Part shown: positions 54,507 through 62,697 of the stretch, piece by piece
Position numbering within the stretch: the first letter of the stretch is position 1
Layout of the letters: the number at the start of each line of letters is the position of its first letter
DNA from: an uncultured Parolsenella sp.
GTDB taxonomy: Bacteria > Actinomycetota > Coriobacteriia > Coriobacteriales > Atopobiaceae
Reading direction: 5' to 3'
DNA: 64,000 nucleotides
Assembly: GCF_934660935.1 (NCBI RefSeq)
Contig: NZ_CAKUIH010000003.1
Span: forward strand, 1-64,000
Position numbers and translations under genes: made by a program
Notes under the pieces: generated by a model
The model's input: the letters and a program-made list of their open reading frames with translations, nothing else
Told to the model about the DNA's origin: nothing
Database searches by the model: none

Positions 54507-56903
54507 ATGGGCGGCAGCGCGAACATGGTATTGGTTGGCTTCGCCATCGGGTCCATCTTGGGCCTGGTCAGCGTCGTGTGCTTCCTGCTTGGCAGGCTTT
54601 CGCGCGACGGCATCGTCACCTTCCCGTCCCGCGAAGCGAATAGCCAGCCGGCCACGGCGGCAAAAGACGCCGCGAGTGGCACCATTGCTGACACCGCAGC
54701 GGATGGCGACACGCAGGCCAGCGACGCCGGAGCTGCAATGGTCGCGTCTGGCAACACGCCTGACGCCAACAACGCCACTGACGCCGACGTCCCCGCAGCC
54801 CCGCTCTACGACGAGCCCCGCGACATCGAGGAGCTCTCCCGCCGCCTCGCCGAGGCGGACAACCCCCTGAGGGAGCTCCGCGCGCTCACGCGCGACACCC
54901 TCGCTCAGGAGCGCTCGGCGGATGATGACCCCACGACCCCGCACCCGGACGCCTTCTCCCTCTACCTCGCCCGCGGTCTCCAGGAGGCCGGAATCGATGA
55001 CCCCGGCGCTCACATCCCGGATTTCGGGGTCGTCCTCCCCTACCGCTCGAAGAGCTTCTTCCTCCGCACGACGAAGCGCCGCATTCCGGAGCGCGAGGCC
55101 CTGCGCGTGATCGCCCTCGAAGGCGCCCTCAATCGCGCGCTCTTCGCCTGGAAGGGCCTCGACCACACCGCCGCGCTCGAGGAGTGCTACGCCTTCAACC
55201 AGGGCCTTGCGAGCACCTTCACCGCGCAGCTCGGCACCAAGCCAATCAAGCAGGCGAGCATGCTCGACGTCGCCGGCGAGTGGGGCGTGCGCCAGACCTT
55301 CTCCGCGGGCATCGAGAGCCTTCGCCTGCCGCTCCGCCTCTCCGTGCGTTTCCGCGTGAACCTCATGGGCGGTGACATCGCAATCGAGACGCCCTACAGG
55401 GACGCCCTCTGCCAGCCCCACTCCGTCTACTCCGAGGGGCTCGGCCGTATCATCCCGGCTACCTCCCAGATGCGCGACCAAATGGCGACAGACTACGCCC
55501 TTCGCCTGACGCTCCTGCTCGCCGCGCACGCCTTCCGCAGCTCGAGGCGCCTCTGCCACGCGTTCGTCGCCGTGGTCGACAAGAGCCCGCGCGGGCGCCG
55601 GTGCCTCGTCAGCGCAGACATCTCGCGAGAGGCCCTGCGCGAGCATGACCTCTCGAAGCCCTTCGATTCACGCGAGCTCTGCCGCGAACTGGGCGTCGAC
55701 TTCCGCATCGAGGAAGACCGCCTCTGCCCGGTCGAGCAGGGCTTCGTGCCGGAGGCGGAGCGCTTCTGCCCCGCGAGCCGCTATGACAACGTCGATCTCT
55801 CGAGCCGCATCCTGCCGGATTTCGAGGCCAGCCTCCTTGGCACGAAGTACGTGCATGATCTCGGCATCAACGAAGACGCGCATCGCTCCCAGGTGGCCGA
55901 GGCCGTCGCGCGCCAGCTAGGCGGCACCACGTTGGGAGATGTCCGCCGCATCCTCGACCTCACGCAGAATGACCGTGACGCTACGGTGCGCGAGGCCGGC
56001 GAGCGCTGCGCCCAGGCGATCATCGACGGCCGTCTCGACGACAAGGACTCCCTCGCCTTCGTGGACGAGTTCGTCAACGGCGGCGCCCTCTCCCGCGCGA
56101 CGGCGATCGCGCTCGACCAGGTCACGAGCGGCAAGTCCGCAGACGCCATCGAGACGCTCACGGACGTCCTTGCCCCGGTCGACGCCCTCGACACCTACGC
56201 GGACGGCAACGGCGTTGTCTGGCGCGAGTTCACGAGCTATGTCTCCCGCGCGCTCTACAACAGGCTTCTTGCCAAGGAGGGCGAGGAGGTCCGCCTCGTG
56301 CCGGACGCCTACTTCGCCGCCCAGCTCCTCATGGCGAGTGCCTTGATTGACTCCGGCCGCCAGGAAGAAGCCCTCGGCTTCGCCCGTCGAGCTCAGGACC
56401 TCTGCCCATTCGATGTCTCCGGCACGCTCCGCGCCGCCCGCTGCTTCGAGCTCGACCATGACTTCGAGGCCGCGGCGAACGAGCTTATCCAGCAGCTCGA
56501 GTACGCGTTCGACCCGCAGAGCGTGGGCGTGTGCTACTACCGCCTCGCGTTCCTCGAGTGGAAGCTCGGCGAGACTGACGTCGCGGACGCGTGCTATCAG
56601 AAGGCGGTCATGAGCCACTCCGCCTGCAGCATGGCGGCTCACATCGAGCTCATGAGCCTGCGTGTCGAGAACAGCTCTGATGGCGTGGCGGCAGAGGATG
56701 TCGAGGAGACGCTCCGCCGTACCAACATCCCGCTCGCTCCCACGGAGCGCGTGGTCGAGGTTTTGGTGGAGGCTGCCCAGGGCGCCACGGACGCCGAGGT
56801 CTTCCCCGTCGCGCGCGGCTTCGCGACGCTCCTCAGCGCGCTTTCCGGCGACGACGTCATGCACGGTGTCGCCAACTCCATGGAAAACGAGCCCGACCGC
56901 TAG
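54507..56903 (+). CDS. Membrane-anchored TPR-repeat protein
   Basis: The 798-aa protein has one N-terminal membrane helix (MVLVGFAIGSILGLVSVVCFLL) followed by an Ala/Asp-rich linker (about 45-110). The middle 450 residues match nothing I recognise. The C-terminal region has tetratricopeptide-like pairs (DSGRQEEALGFARRAQDLCP, DHDFEAAANELIQQLE, KLGETDVADACYQKAV). ATG at 54507 with GGGAG/AGGAG upstream was preferred; GTG at 54471 is an alternative. TPRs suggest a scaffold at the membrane. Confidence 0.75.
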   Translation: MGGSANMVLVGFAIGSILGLVSVVCFLLGRLSRDGIVTFPSREANSQPATAAKDAASGTIADTAADGDTQASDAGAAMVASGNTPDANNATDADVPAAPLYDEPRDIEELSRRLAEADNPLRELRALTRDTLAQERSADDDPTTPHPDAFSLYLARGLQEAGIDDPGAHIPDFGVVLPYRSKSFFLRTTKRRIPEREALRVIALEGALNRALFAWKGLDHTAALEECYAFNQGLASTFTAQLGTKPIKQASMLDVAGEWGVRQTFSAGIESLRLPLRLSVRFRVNLMGGDIAIETPYRDALCQPHSVYSEGLGRIIPATSQMRDQMATDYALRLTLLLAAHAFRSSRRLCHAFVAVVDKSPRGRRCLVSADISREALREHDLSKPFDSRELCRELGVDFRIEEDRLCPVEQGFVPEAERFCPASRYDNVDLSSRILPDFEASLLGTKYVHDLGINEDAHRSQVAEAVARQLGGTTLGDVRRILDLTQNDRDATVREAGERCAQAIIDGRLDDKDSLAFVDEFVNGGALSRATAIALDQVTSGKSADAIETLTDVLAPVDALDTYADGNGVVWREFTSYVSRALYNRLLAKEGEEVRLVPDAYFAAQLLMASALIDSGRQEEALGFARRAQDLCPFDVSGTLRAARCFELDHDFEAAANELIQQLEYAFDPQSVGVCYYRLAFLEWKLGETDVADACYQKAVMSHSACSMAAHIELMSLRVENSSDGVAAEDVEETLRRTNIPLAPTERVVEVLVEAAQGATDAEVFPVARGFATLLSALSGDDVMHGVANSMENEPDR

Positions 56904-56906
56904 AGA

Positions 56907-56979
56907 GTTGACAAAGGGACAGTCCCTTTGTCAACTTTTCCGCCGCAACCTGAAAAAGGGACAGTCCCTTTTTCAGGTT
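56907..56979. repeat. Two adjacent palindromes sharing AAAGGGACAGTCCCTTT
   Basis: 56907-56935 has perfect 14-bp arms (GTTGACAAAGGGAC) around a single A. 56947-56979 has perfect 16-bp arms (AACCTGAAAAAGGGAC) around a single A. They share the core but differ in their outer arms. A half copy (CCCTTTTTCAGATT) follows at 56980. Confidence 0.85.
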
Positions 56980-56996
56980 CCCTTTTTCAGATTAGC

Positions 56997-57034
56997 AAAA
57001 GCGCCCGCAGAAAGGAGATCCCTTCTGCGGGCGC
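56997..57034 (-). terminator. Terminator of the DUF1275 gene
   Basis: On the minus strand GCGCCCGCAGAA and TTCTGCGGGCGC form a perfect 12-bp stem with a 10-nt loop, followed by TTTT. Confidence 0.8.
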
Positions 57035-57056
57035 AACTGCGTTCTGCGGGTCGCGA

Positions 57057-57722
57057 TTACTCCTCGTTGCCCTCAAGATCAACGAACATCACGGTGAAGG
57101 CCAGCGCGAGCAAGGCGGAGGCCACGGCGATGGCGCGTAGGCCAAACCAGCCGATGCACGCGTTGCCCAGCACCGCGCCAGCCATGAACATGGCGATAAC
57201 GCCAAAGTAGAGCAGGCCGTTAAGCAGGAAGCCACGGTTGTGCGTGATGATGAAGTCGTCGACGTTCTGCAGCGCCGAGCGTAGGTTGCCGATGCACATC
57301 GTCGTCGCGATGCCATGCCCGTGGATCTTGCGGAAGCTCTCGACCTGCGTACCGCACGCGAGCGACGTGAGACAGTTCGCCAGCAGGTTCTGACTCTCCG
57401 GCAGACGGCTCACGACGAATAGGATCGCCGCCTCGACGAGGACCGTCTCCTGACGCCAGTGCAGCACGCTCGCAAAGCGCTCATGCACGAGGTCCGCCAT
57501 CATGATGCCAAGCGCAAAGGCGATGACCGGAAGCAGGTGCTTGAGAGACGAGCGCGGGTCACCACTCGATAGGTTCACGGCCGCGAGCAGCATATTTCCC
57601 GTCTGAGCGTTGGCGAAGACACCTCCCCGGCCGATATAGGAATAGGCGTCCATGAAGCCGCCGGCGAGCGCCATGATGGCACCCATCTCGATGGACTCGG
57701 AAATCTGCTTCGCGCGCTCCAC
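57057..57722 (-). CDS. DUF1275/YoaK family membrane protein
   Basis: The 221-aa protein has about six membrane helices and the DUF1275 N-terminal motif GGFMDAYSYIGRGGVFANAQ, followed by TGNMLLAAVNLS, which identifies the family. Function is unknown in general. GTG at 57722 is preceded by GAGGAGG. It is 27 nt downstream of the M20 dipeptidase and probably co-transcribed with it. Confidence 0.88.
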   Translation of the reverse strand: MERAKQISESIEMGAIMALAGGFMDAYSYIGRGGVFANAQTGNMLLAAVNLSSGDPRSSLKHLLPVIAFALGIMMADLVHERFASVLHWRQETVLVEAAILFVVSRLPESQNLLANCLTSLACGTQVESFRKIHGHGIATTMCIGNLRSALQNVDDFIITHNRGFLLNGLLYFGVIAMFMAGAVLGNACIGWFGLRAIAVASALLALAFTVMFVDLEGNEE

Positions 57723-57749
57723 GCGGAATACCTCCTCAGGGTCAGGTTC

Positions 57750-59195
57750 CTAAAGTTCGAGCTTCATGAGCTCGGCGATGGCACAGATGTAGATCTTCAG
57801 CGCCTCGCGCAGCTGCTCCTCGCTCGCGCCCTCGTCGGGGCCGTGCATGGACCCAACCCACTCCGGCGTCTCGAGGCCCGGGACCTCCGGACCAAAGCTC
57901 GCAGCGTTCTTGAAATGGCGGGCGTAAGTGCCGCCGCCGATGGTGAAGGGCTTGGTGTCCTTGCCGGTGTACTCGTTGTAGCAGCGCACGAGCGTCTGGA
58001 TCTCGGGGGAATCCGGCGAGACGTAGAACGGCACGACGGCACGGCCGGGCTCGAACTCGCAGCCGTAGGCGGCAGCGATCTTCTCGAGCTCCGCGTCGAT
58101 CGCCTCGGACGTCGTGGACTTGGGGTAGCGGGAGTCGACCGTCTGCTCGAGACGGCCGTCGACGGTCTGGCGCAGGGTGCCGCCGATGCAGGTGAGCGGC
58201 TCGAAGATGTCATCCGTGGCGGCGATGCCAAGGCTCGAGCCGTCCGTGGAGGCATGGATGGTGGCCTCGAGCTCGAGAAACGTGCGCTCGGCATCAGAGC
58301 AGAGACCGTTCTCGAGCAGGTAGGCGCAGAGGATGGCGATGGCGTTCTTCGTGCCGGCGGGCATGCTCGCATGGCCACCGATACCGTGCGCGGTGATGCG
58401 GGCGAGCGTCTCGCCGTCCTCACTGGCGTCCTCGATCTCGAGGTCAGCCGCGACGGGCAGCGTGGCAGCGTCCGCGCGGACGATGGCTGCGGCAAGGCTC
58501 GGAATAGCGTTGGTGGCGCTGCCGCCCTCGATCGCGCGAATCACGGAACCCTCGACGGAGCCGGAGATGGGCGCGGAGCGGAAGGTCGCGCCGTAGAGGC
58601 CCTTCTCGCCGCAGCACACCGGAAACTCCGCGTCCGGCGTGAAGAGGAAATCCGGCTCGGGGTTGTGAGCGAGATAGTACTCGACATCGCCCATGTTGGT
58701 CTCCTCGTTGGCGCCGAGGATCACGCGCAGGGTGTACGGCAGGCGCTTGCCCGTGGCCGTGACGCGCTCCGCGAAAAAGCGACCGGCGTAGAGCGAGAGA
58801 ACCGCAGGGCCCTTGTCGTCGATGACGCCGCGGCCGAGGAGCCAGCCGTCGCGACGGACCATCTCGAATGGGTCGGTGTGCCAGCCCGGGCCGGCGGGGA
58901 CGACGTCGACGTGCGCGATCGTGGCGATCTGCTTCTCGGACTCGCCGACAAGGTCCGCATAGCCGAGGTAACCCTCGCAGTCATGTGCCTCGAGGCCGCA
59001 GACGTTGGCGATACAAAGCGCCTCGTCGAGTGCCGCGCGCGGACCGGGGCCCCAAGGGGCACCCTCGGTGGCATGCTCGAGATCTTCCTCGCTGCAGTGG
59101 CCGACGAGAGCCTCGATGTCGTCGAGGACCTCCGGCCACACGCGGTCGACGAACTCCTCGATGTCTGCCTTTAGCTGGGCATTGTTCTCTGCCAT
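57750..59195 (-). CDS. M20 family dipeptidase (Sapep/PepV-like)
   Basis: The 481-aa zinc peptidase has AHVDVVPAGPGW (metal His/Asp), GRGVIDDKGP (bridging Asp) and GANEETNMGD (catalytic and metal Glu), the M20 signature in Sapep/PepV spacing. It hydrolyses dipeptides with broad specificity in relatives. ATG at 59195 has AGGAG; the frame to 59456 is not used. It is longer than YgeY, so it is not the missing ring-opening enzyme of the purine set. Confidence 0.9.
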   Translation of the reverse strand: MAENNAQLKADIEEFVDRVWPEVLDDIEALVGHCSEEDLEHATEGAPWGPGPRAALDEALCIANVCGLEAHDCEGYLGYADLVGESEKQIATIAHVDVVPAGPGWHTDPFEMVRRDGWLLGRGVIDDKGPAVLSLYAGRFFAERVTATGKRLPYTLRVILGANEETNMGDVEYYLAHNPEPDFLFTPDAEFPVCCGEKGLYGATFRSAPISGSVEGSVIRAIEGGSATNAIPSLAAAIVRADAATLPVAADLEIEDASEDGETLARITAHGIGGHASMPAGTKNAIAILCAYLLENGLCSDAERTFLELEATIHASTDGSSLGIAATDDIFEPLTCIGGTLRQTVDGRLEQTVDSRYPKSTTSEAIDAELEKIAAAYGCEFEPGRAVVPFYVSPDSPEIQTLVRCYNEYTGKDTKPFTIGGGTYARHFKNAASFGPEVPGLETPEWVGSMHGPDEGASEEQLREALKIYICAIAELMKLEL

Positions 59196-59482
59196 GGGGT
59201 CTCCTAGCTTCTGCGCCGCGGGGCGGGCCCGCGGCGGCGTATTGTCCGCCCACCATAATACGACCCCGCGCCGGAGGGGCCGCCCGAGAAACGCAGGGCG
59301 CCACCTGGTGGAAACAAACGCCGACGTGGCACGCGGGGCGACGGCGGGCGTACGGGCGGTGCGGCGGCGGGCGAATCGCGGCGGGGAACGATGGCGCACA
59401 CGCACAACGTGGCGGGGACCGGCGAGGGCCACGTTCTGCGCGGCCCACGCGCCCACGCACGCACACGCCCGCGCGCCGGTGC
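59196..59482. other. GC-rich gap between M20 and antiporter genes
   Basis: No gene seen. On the minus strand TATTAT (59255-59260) may be the -10 of the M20-DUF1275 unit; no clear -35 was found. Confidence 0.35.
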
Positions 59483-60934
59483 CTACTTCGCGTGGCGGCG
59501 GTCCTCGCGGAGGCCCTCGTACTCCTCGCGGCTGTGCTCATTAATGCGATGCAGGTCGTCGATGTGGCGCTCGCGGATCTGCTCGGCCTGGGCGAGGTAG
59601 TCGGCGGCGGAGAGCCTCACGCCGCGACGGCGCAGCTCGGCGCGCTCCTCGTGGAAGAGCTCGGTCGCCTCGCGCACGTGCTCGTGGTGCTCGTGAATGA
59701 TTTCGCGGACGGAATCCGGGTGCTCGGCAATCTCGTGCGCCGCCTCGACGGGATGCGCGGCGATCGCCACGCGCGAGGCGTTGGTGAGCACGGGAATCAC
59801 GAGCACAGTGAGCGCGCCCGCTGTCACGAGCACGCTCGCCATCGACTCGGGCATCGCGTCGACGGCGGTCGCGGCCTCGGTGAGGGCGACGATCAGGGGC
59901 AGCGCCATCGTGCAGTAGAGGCTCGCGGAGATCTTCTCGCCGGTGGGCATGTCACGCGTCTCGGGGAAGACCCGCAGGCAGACGGCCACGGGCAGCGCCC
60001 TCACGAGCAGGAGCAGCCCCACGAAGATGGCAAGCAGGCCGGGCGCGGCGCCCACGGCGGCGAAGTCGATGCTCGTGGCGGAGATGACGAAGAAGGCCGG
60101 CACGAAAAACCCGTTGGCAAGGATCTCGATCTTGTCGAGAAGGCGCTTGCCGCGCTCGTCCGGCAGGAGGTGGCGCAGGATGAAGCCGGCGGCGAATGCG
60201 GCGAGCACGGCGTCGAGGTCGAGCGCCGCGGCAAGGGCGAGCAGGGTCACGAGCAGCAGCACCGTGACGCGGAGGGTCGCCTGCGAGCTCGTCTCGGCGT
60301 TGTCGACGACCCACTTCCACAGGCGCGAACCCCAGGCGCGGGCGCGCTCGGCCTGGAGGGCCACGAGGACGCACACGGCGACGAAGAGCACGAGCACGGC
60401 CACGTTCGCCGACATCGAGCGGGCGGGCGAGAGCATGAGCGACATCGCCACGACGGGGAGGAGCTCGCCCATGGCGCCGTAGGACTCGATGACGCCGCCC
60501 ACCGCGGTGCCCGAAAGCTCGCGGTCGCGCATGATGGGGACGAGGGTGCCGTAGGCGGTCGTGGTAAGCGCGATGGCGAAGGCGGCGATGCCAGTGGAGG
60601 AAAGCCCGAGGTCAAGCGCGAGCGTGGCGGCGACGGCGAGCGCCATGCAGATGGCCCAACAGACAGCGCCGTGCCTGCCCGCGCGACCCATGAGCTCGCG
60701 GAGGTCGAGGTCATAGCCGGCGATGAGGAAGAGGAACCCCATGCCGAGGCGACTCACGAGCGACATGCCAGCGGAAGCGTGGATAACGCCCGCGCAGTGT
60801 GGGCCCAAGACGGCGCCGGCGACCACGAAGAAGACGACCTCCGGGATGGGACGGCCGGGAATGAGGCTCGCCAAAAACGACGACGCCACGACGGCGGCGA
60901 GGATCACGGCGAGCATGATGAGGTCTTGGGTCAT
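59483..60934 (-). CDS. CPA2-family cation/proton antiporter with His-rich tail
   Basis: The 483-aa protein has 12 or so membrane helices of the Kef/NhaA-like CPA2 fold, with the N-terminal PIPEVVFFVVAGAVLGPHCAG and GFLFLIAGYDLDLREL segments typical of the family. After the last helix a charged tail (about 395-483) contains HEIAEHPDSV and IIHEHHEHVREATELFHEER. No TrkA-N domain is present. ATG at 60934 has GGAAGGA. Likely role is Na+ or K+/H+ exchange and pH homeostasis. Confidence 0.88.
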   Translation of the reverse strand: MTQDLIMLAVILAAVVASSFLASLIPGRPIPEVVFFVVAGAVLGPHCAGVIHASAGMSLVSRLGMGFLFLIAGYDLDLRELMGRAGRHGAVCWAICMALAVAATLALDLGLSSTGIAAFAIALTTTAYGTLVPIMRDRELSGTAVGGVIESYGAMGELLPVVAMSLMLSPARSMSANVAVLVLFVAVCVLVALQAERARAWGSRLWKWVVDNAETSSQATLRVTVLLLVTLLALAAALDLDAVLAAFAAGFILRHLLPDERGKRLLDKIEILANGFFVPAFFVISATSIDFAAVGAAPGLLAIFVGLLLLVRALPVAVCLRVFPETRDMPTGEKISASLYCTMALPLIVALTEAATAVDAMPESMASVLVTAGALTVLVIPVLTNASRVAIAAHPVEAAHEIAEHPDSVREIIHEHHEHVREATELFHEERAELRRRGVRLSAADYLAQAEQIRERHIDDLHRINEHSREEYEGLREDRRHAK

Positions 60935-61026
60935 GGGGCGGTCCTTCCGGGCGAACGCGGCGGGGCCGCGAAAGATGTGAGCATCGCGGCGCGGCGCGAC
61001 GTGAGCGCGCCGACGCGGGCTCCCCC

Positions 61027-61054
61027 ATTCTTACCCAGATGCGGACGTAAGAAT
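61027..61054. promoter_or_regulatory. Inverted repeat upstream of the antiporter gene
   Basis: ATTCTTAC (61027-61034) and GTAAGAAT (61047-61054) are a perfect 8-bp inverted repeat, 12-nt spacer, 93 nt before the antiporter start. No T tract; candidate operator. Confidence 0.4.
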
Positions 61055-61101
61055 CAGCGCGCGGGCAGCGGATTTGCCGCGATCCCCGAGCACCACGAAC
61101 G

Positions 61102-62349
61102 CTACTCCTCGCCCTCGCCGGCAGCGTCGCCCTCGGCGTCGCCCTCATCGGCAACGTCGCCCTCGCCGGCGTCCTCGTACTCGCCGGCGTCCTCGTCGTC
61201 CCAGTCCTGCGAGCAGGTGCGGACGACAAAGTGGTACGTCACACCGGCATCGCCCGGCTCGCCGTCGGCGTCAGCCGCCGCAGAAGCCTCCTCGTCGCAG
61301 CGGGCCTTCTCCTCATCCCAGCGCGAGAAGTGCTCGTCCACGAGGGGCATCGGGTCATAGTCGACGTCATCGGGCTCGACGCCCGCCTCGTCCCAGGAGG
61401 CCAGGAGCTCCTCGGCCGCCTCCTCGCACTCGAGCGCGTCGCATTCCACGTCAAACGACGTCCCGAAGATCTTCGCGATCACCGCGGCCGCCTGCTCGAT
61501 GTCGGAGTCCGCGGAGATGCAGTCGGCAGCGACGAACGCCTCGAAGTCATACTCGTCCGCCGGGGCGGCGTGCTTCTCGTTGGTGCCAAGGTCGAGAAGG
61601 TCCGCGCGGCGCATGACCTCGCACGCGACGACGAACTTCACCTCGAAGTCCTCGTCATCGGGATCCTCCTCGTCGTCCTCGGGCTCGAGCTTGAGCTTGG
61701 GCGTGGTGAGGAAGGCGAGCTCGCCCATGCCATCCGCGCCGCGGTCCGGAACGAGGGTGACGAGGTCGCCGGCGTGGACGCCGAAGTTCTGACCGGGCTC
61801 GTTGAGCAGCTTGCCGACGTAGTAGAGGCCGTCCTCGGTGCAGCCCTGGATGGTCGCCCAGAGGCGCTCCTCGCCATAGTCCTCGTCGACGATGCTGATG
61901 CGGATATCGTCCGGGTAGCACGGGTGGCGCAGGTGGTCAATCGCGGTGTCCTTGCGGGTCGCCTCGCGGTCGGGGCTGACGGCATAGAACTCGTCGATCG
62001 AGGCGATGTGGTCCGCGTAGGTCTCCCGGTACTCTTCGAGGTTCTTGGAGTAGGCGACGGTCGTGTGGACGGACATCTCCGCGCCGCGCACCTTCACGCT
62101 GCACTTGAGCTTGCGCCGGAGGTCGAAATCCGAATAAACCGCGAGGTCAGACATGCGCGCCGGGGCGAGCGCCTCGAAGCTGAGACCGGCGTCCGGATCG
62201 ATGTAGCCATAGGCGAGCATGCCGTCCGCGTCCTCCGGCAGATCCGCGACGCCGGCAGCGGCGAGGAGTTCGCGCAGGGAGTAGTCGACGAAGAGGACCT
62301 GGCGATAGAGGTCGCGGAAACTCACCTGGTCAATGTTGAAGGACATCAT
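61102..62349 (-). CDS. Hypothetical protein with acidic C terminus
   Basis: The 415-aa product is not recognised. It is soluble and acidic, with a folded-looking first 230 residues (VSFRDLYRQVLFVDYSLREL, DRGADGMGELAFLTTPKLKL), an acidic linker EPEDDEEDPDDEDFEV and a low-complexity Asp/Glu/Ala/Gly tail (GEGDVADEGDAEGDAAGE). ATG ATG at 62349/62346 follows AAGGTGA. It lies beside the restriction gene; codon use is like the rest of the chromosome. Confidence 0.75.
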   Translation of the reverse strand: MMSFNIDQVSFRDLYRQVLFVDYSLRELLAAAGVADLPEDADGMLAYGYIDPDAGLSFEALAPARMSDLAVYSDFDLRRKLKCSVKVRGAEMSVHTTVAYSKNLEEYRETYADHIASIDEFYAVSPDREATRKDTAIDHLRHPCYPDDIRISIVDEDYGEERLWATIQGCTEDGLYYVGKLLNEPGQNFGVHAGDLVTLVPDRGADGMGELAFLTTPKLKLEPEDDEEDPDDEDFEVKFVVACEVMRRADLLDLGTNEKHAAPADEYDFEAFVAADCISADSDIEQAAAVIAKIFGTSFDVECDALECEEAAEELLASWDEAGVEPDDVDYDPMPLVDEHFSRWDEEKARCDEEASAAADADGEPGDAGVTYHFVVRTCSQDWDDEDAGEYEDAGEGDVADEGDAEGDAAGEGEE

Positions 62350-62697
62350 GGGGGGTCACCTTTCAACGGATTGTCCCTCCGATTGTGCCATCCCCCGGGC
62401 AACTCCCCACGACGTGTTCCGCGAGCGGTCGCATGCGGCAGAGCTTACGGACAAAAATGGCCGGAACCCTACCGACCAACCACTAAGGATCATTTGCCAA
62501 TGGCGCCAGCTTCGACCGACGACCAAACAAGCGAGGTGCAATCATCGCTAAATTCGAGCTAAAACCACCCTTCTTATTAATGTCCGTTACTTTGGTAGAA
62601 TAGGATGCATGACTAGTTCAAGGCCGTCACCTAGCATCGTACAAAGCGTGACGGTCCAATCGATAGACAGCTTCGACAGAGATATGGAGTGCGGTAT
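62350..62697. other. Intergenic region upstream of the restriction/methylase gene
   Basis: No gene seen. GC content falls from left to right. TAGAAT near 62597 may be a -10 for the right-hand gene, without a clear -35. No tRNA or attachment-site repeat was found. Confidence 0.4.

Noticed and set aside
57750..59195. M20 peptidase as YgeY, part of the purine pathway
   Set aside because: It is 481 aa with Sapep/PepV-type motifs and sits 7 kb from the island beside a DUF1275 gene. YgeY is about 400 aa.
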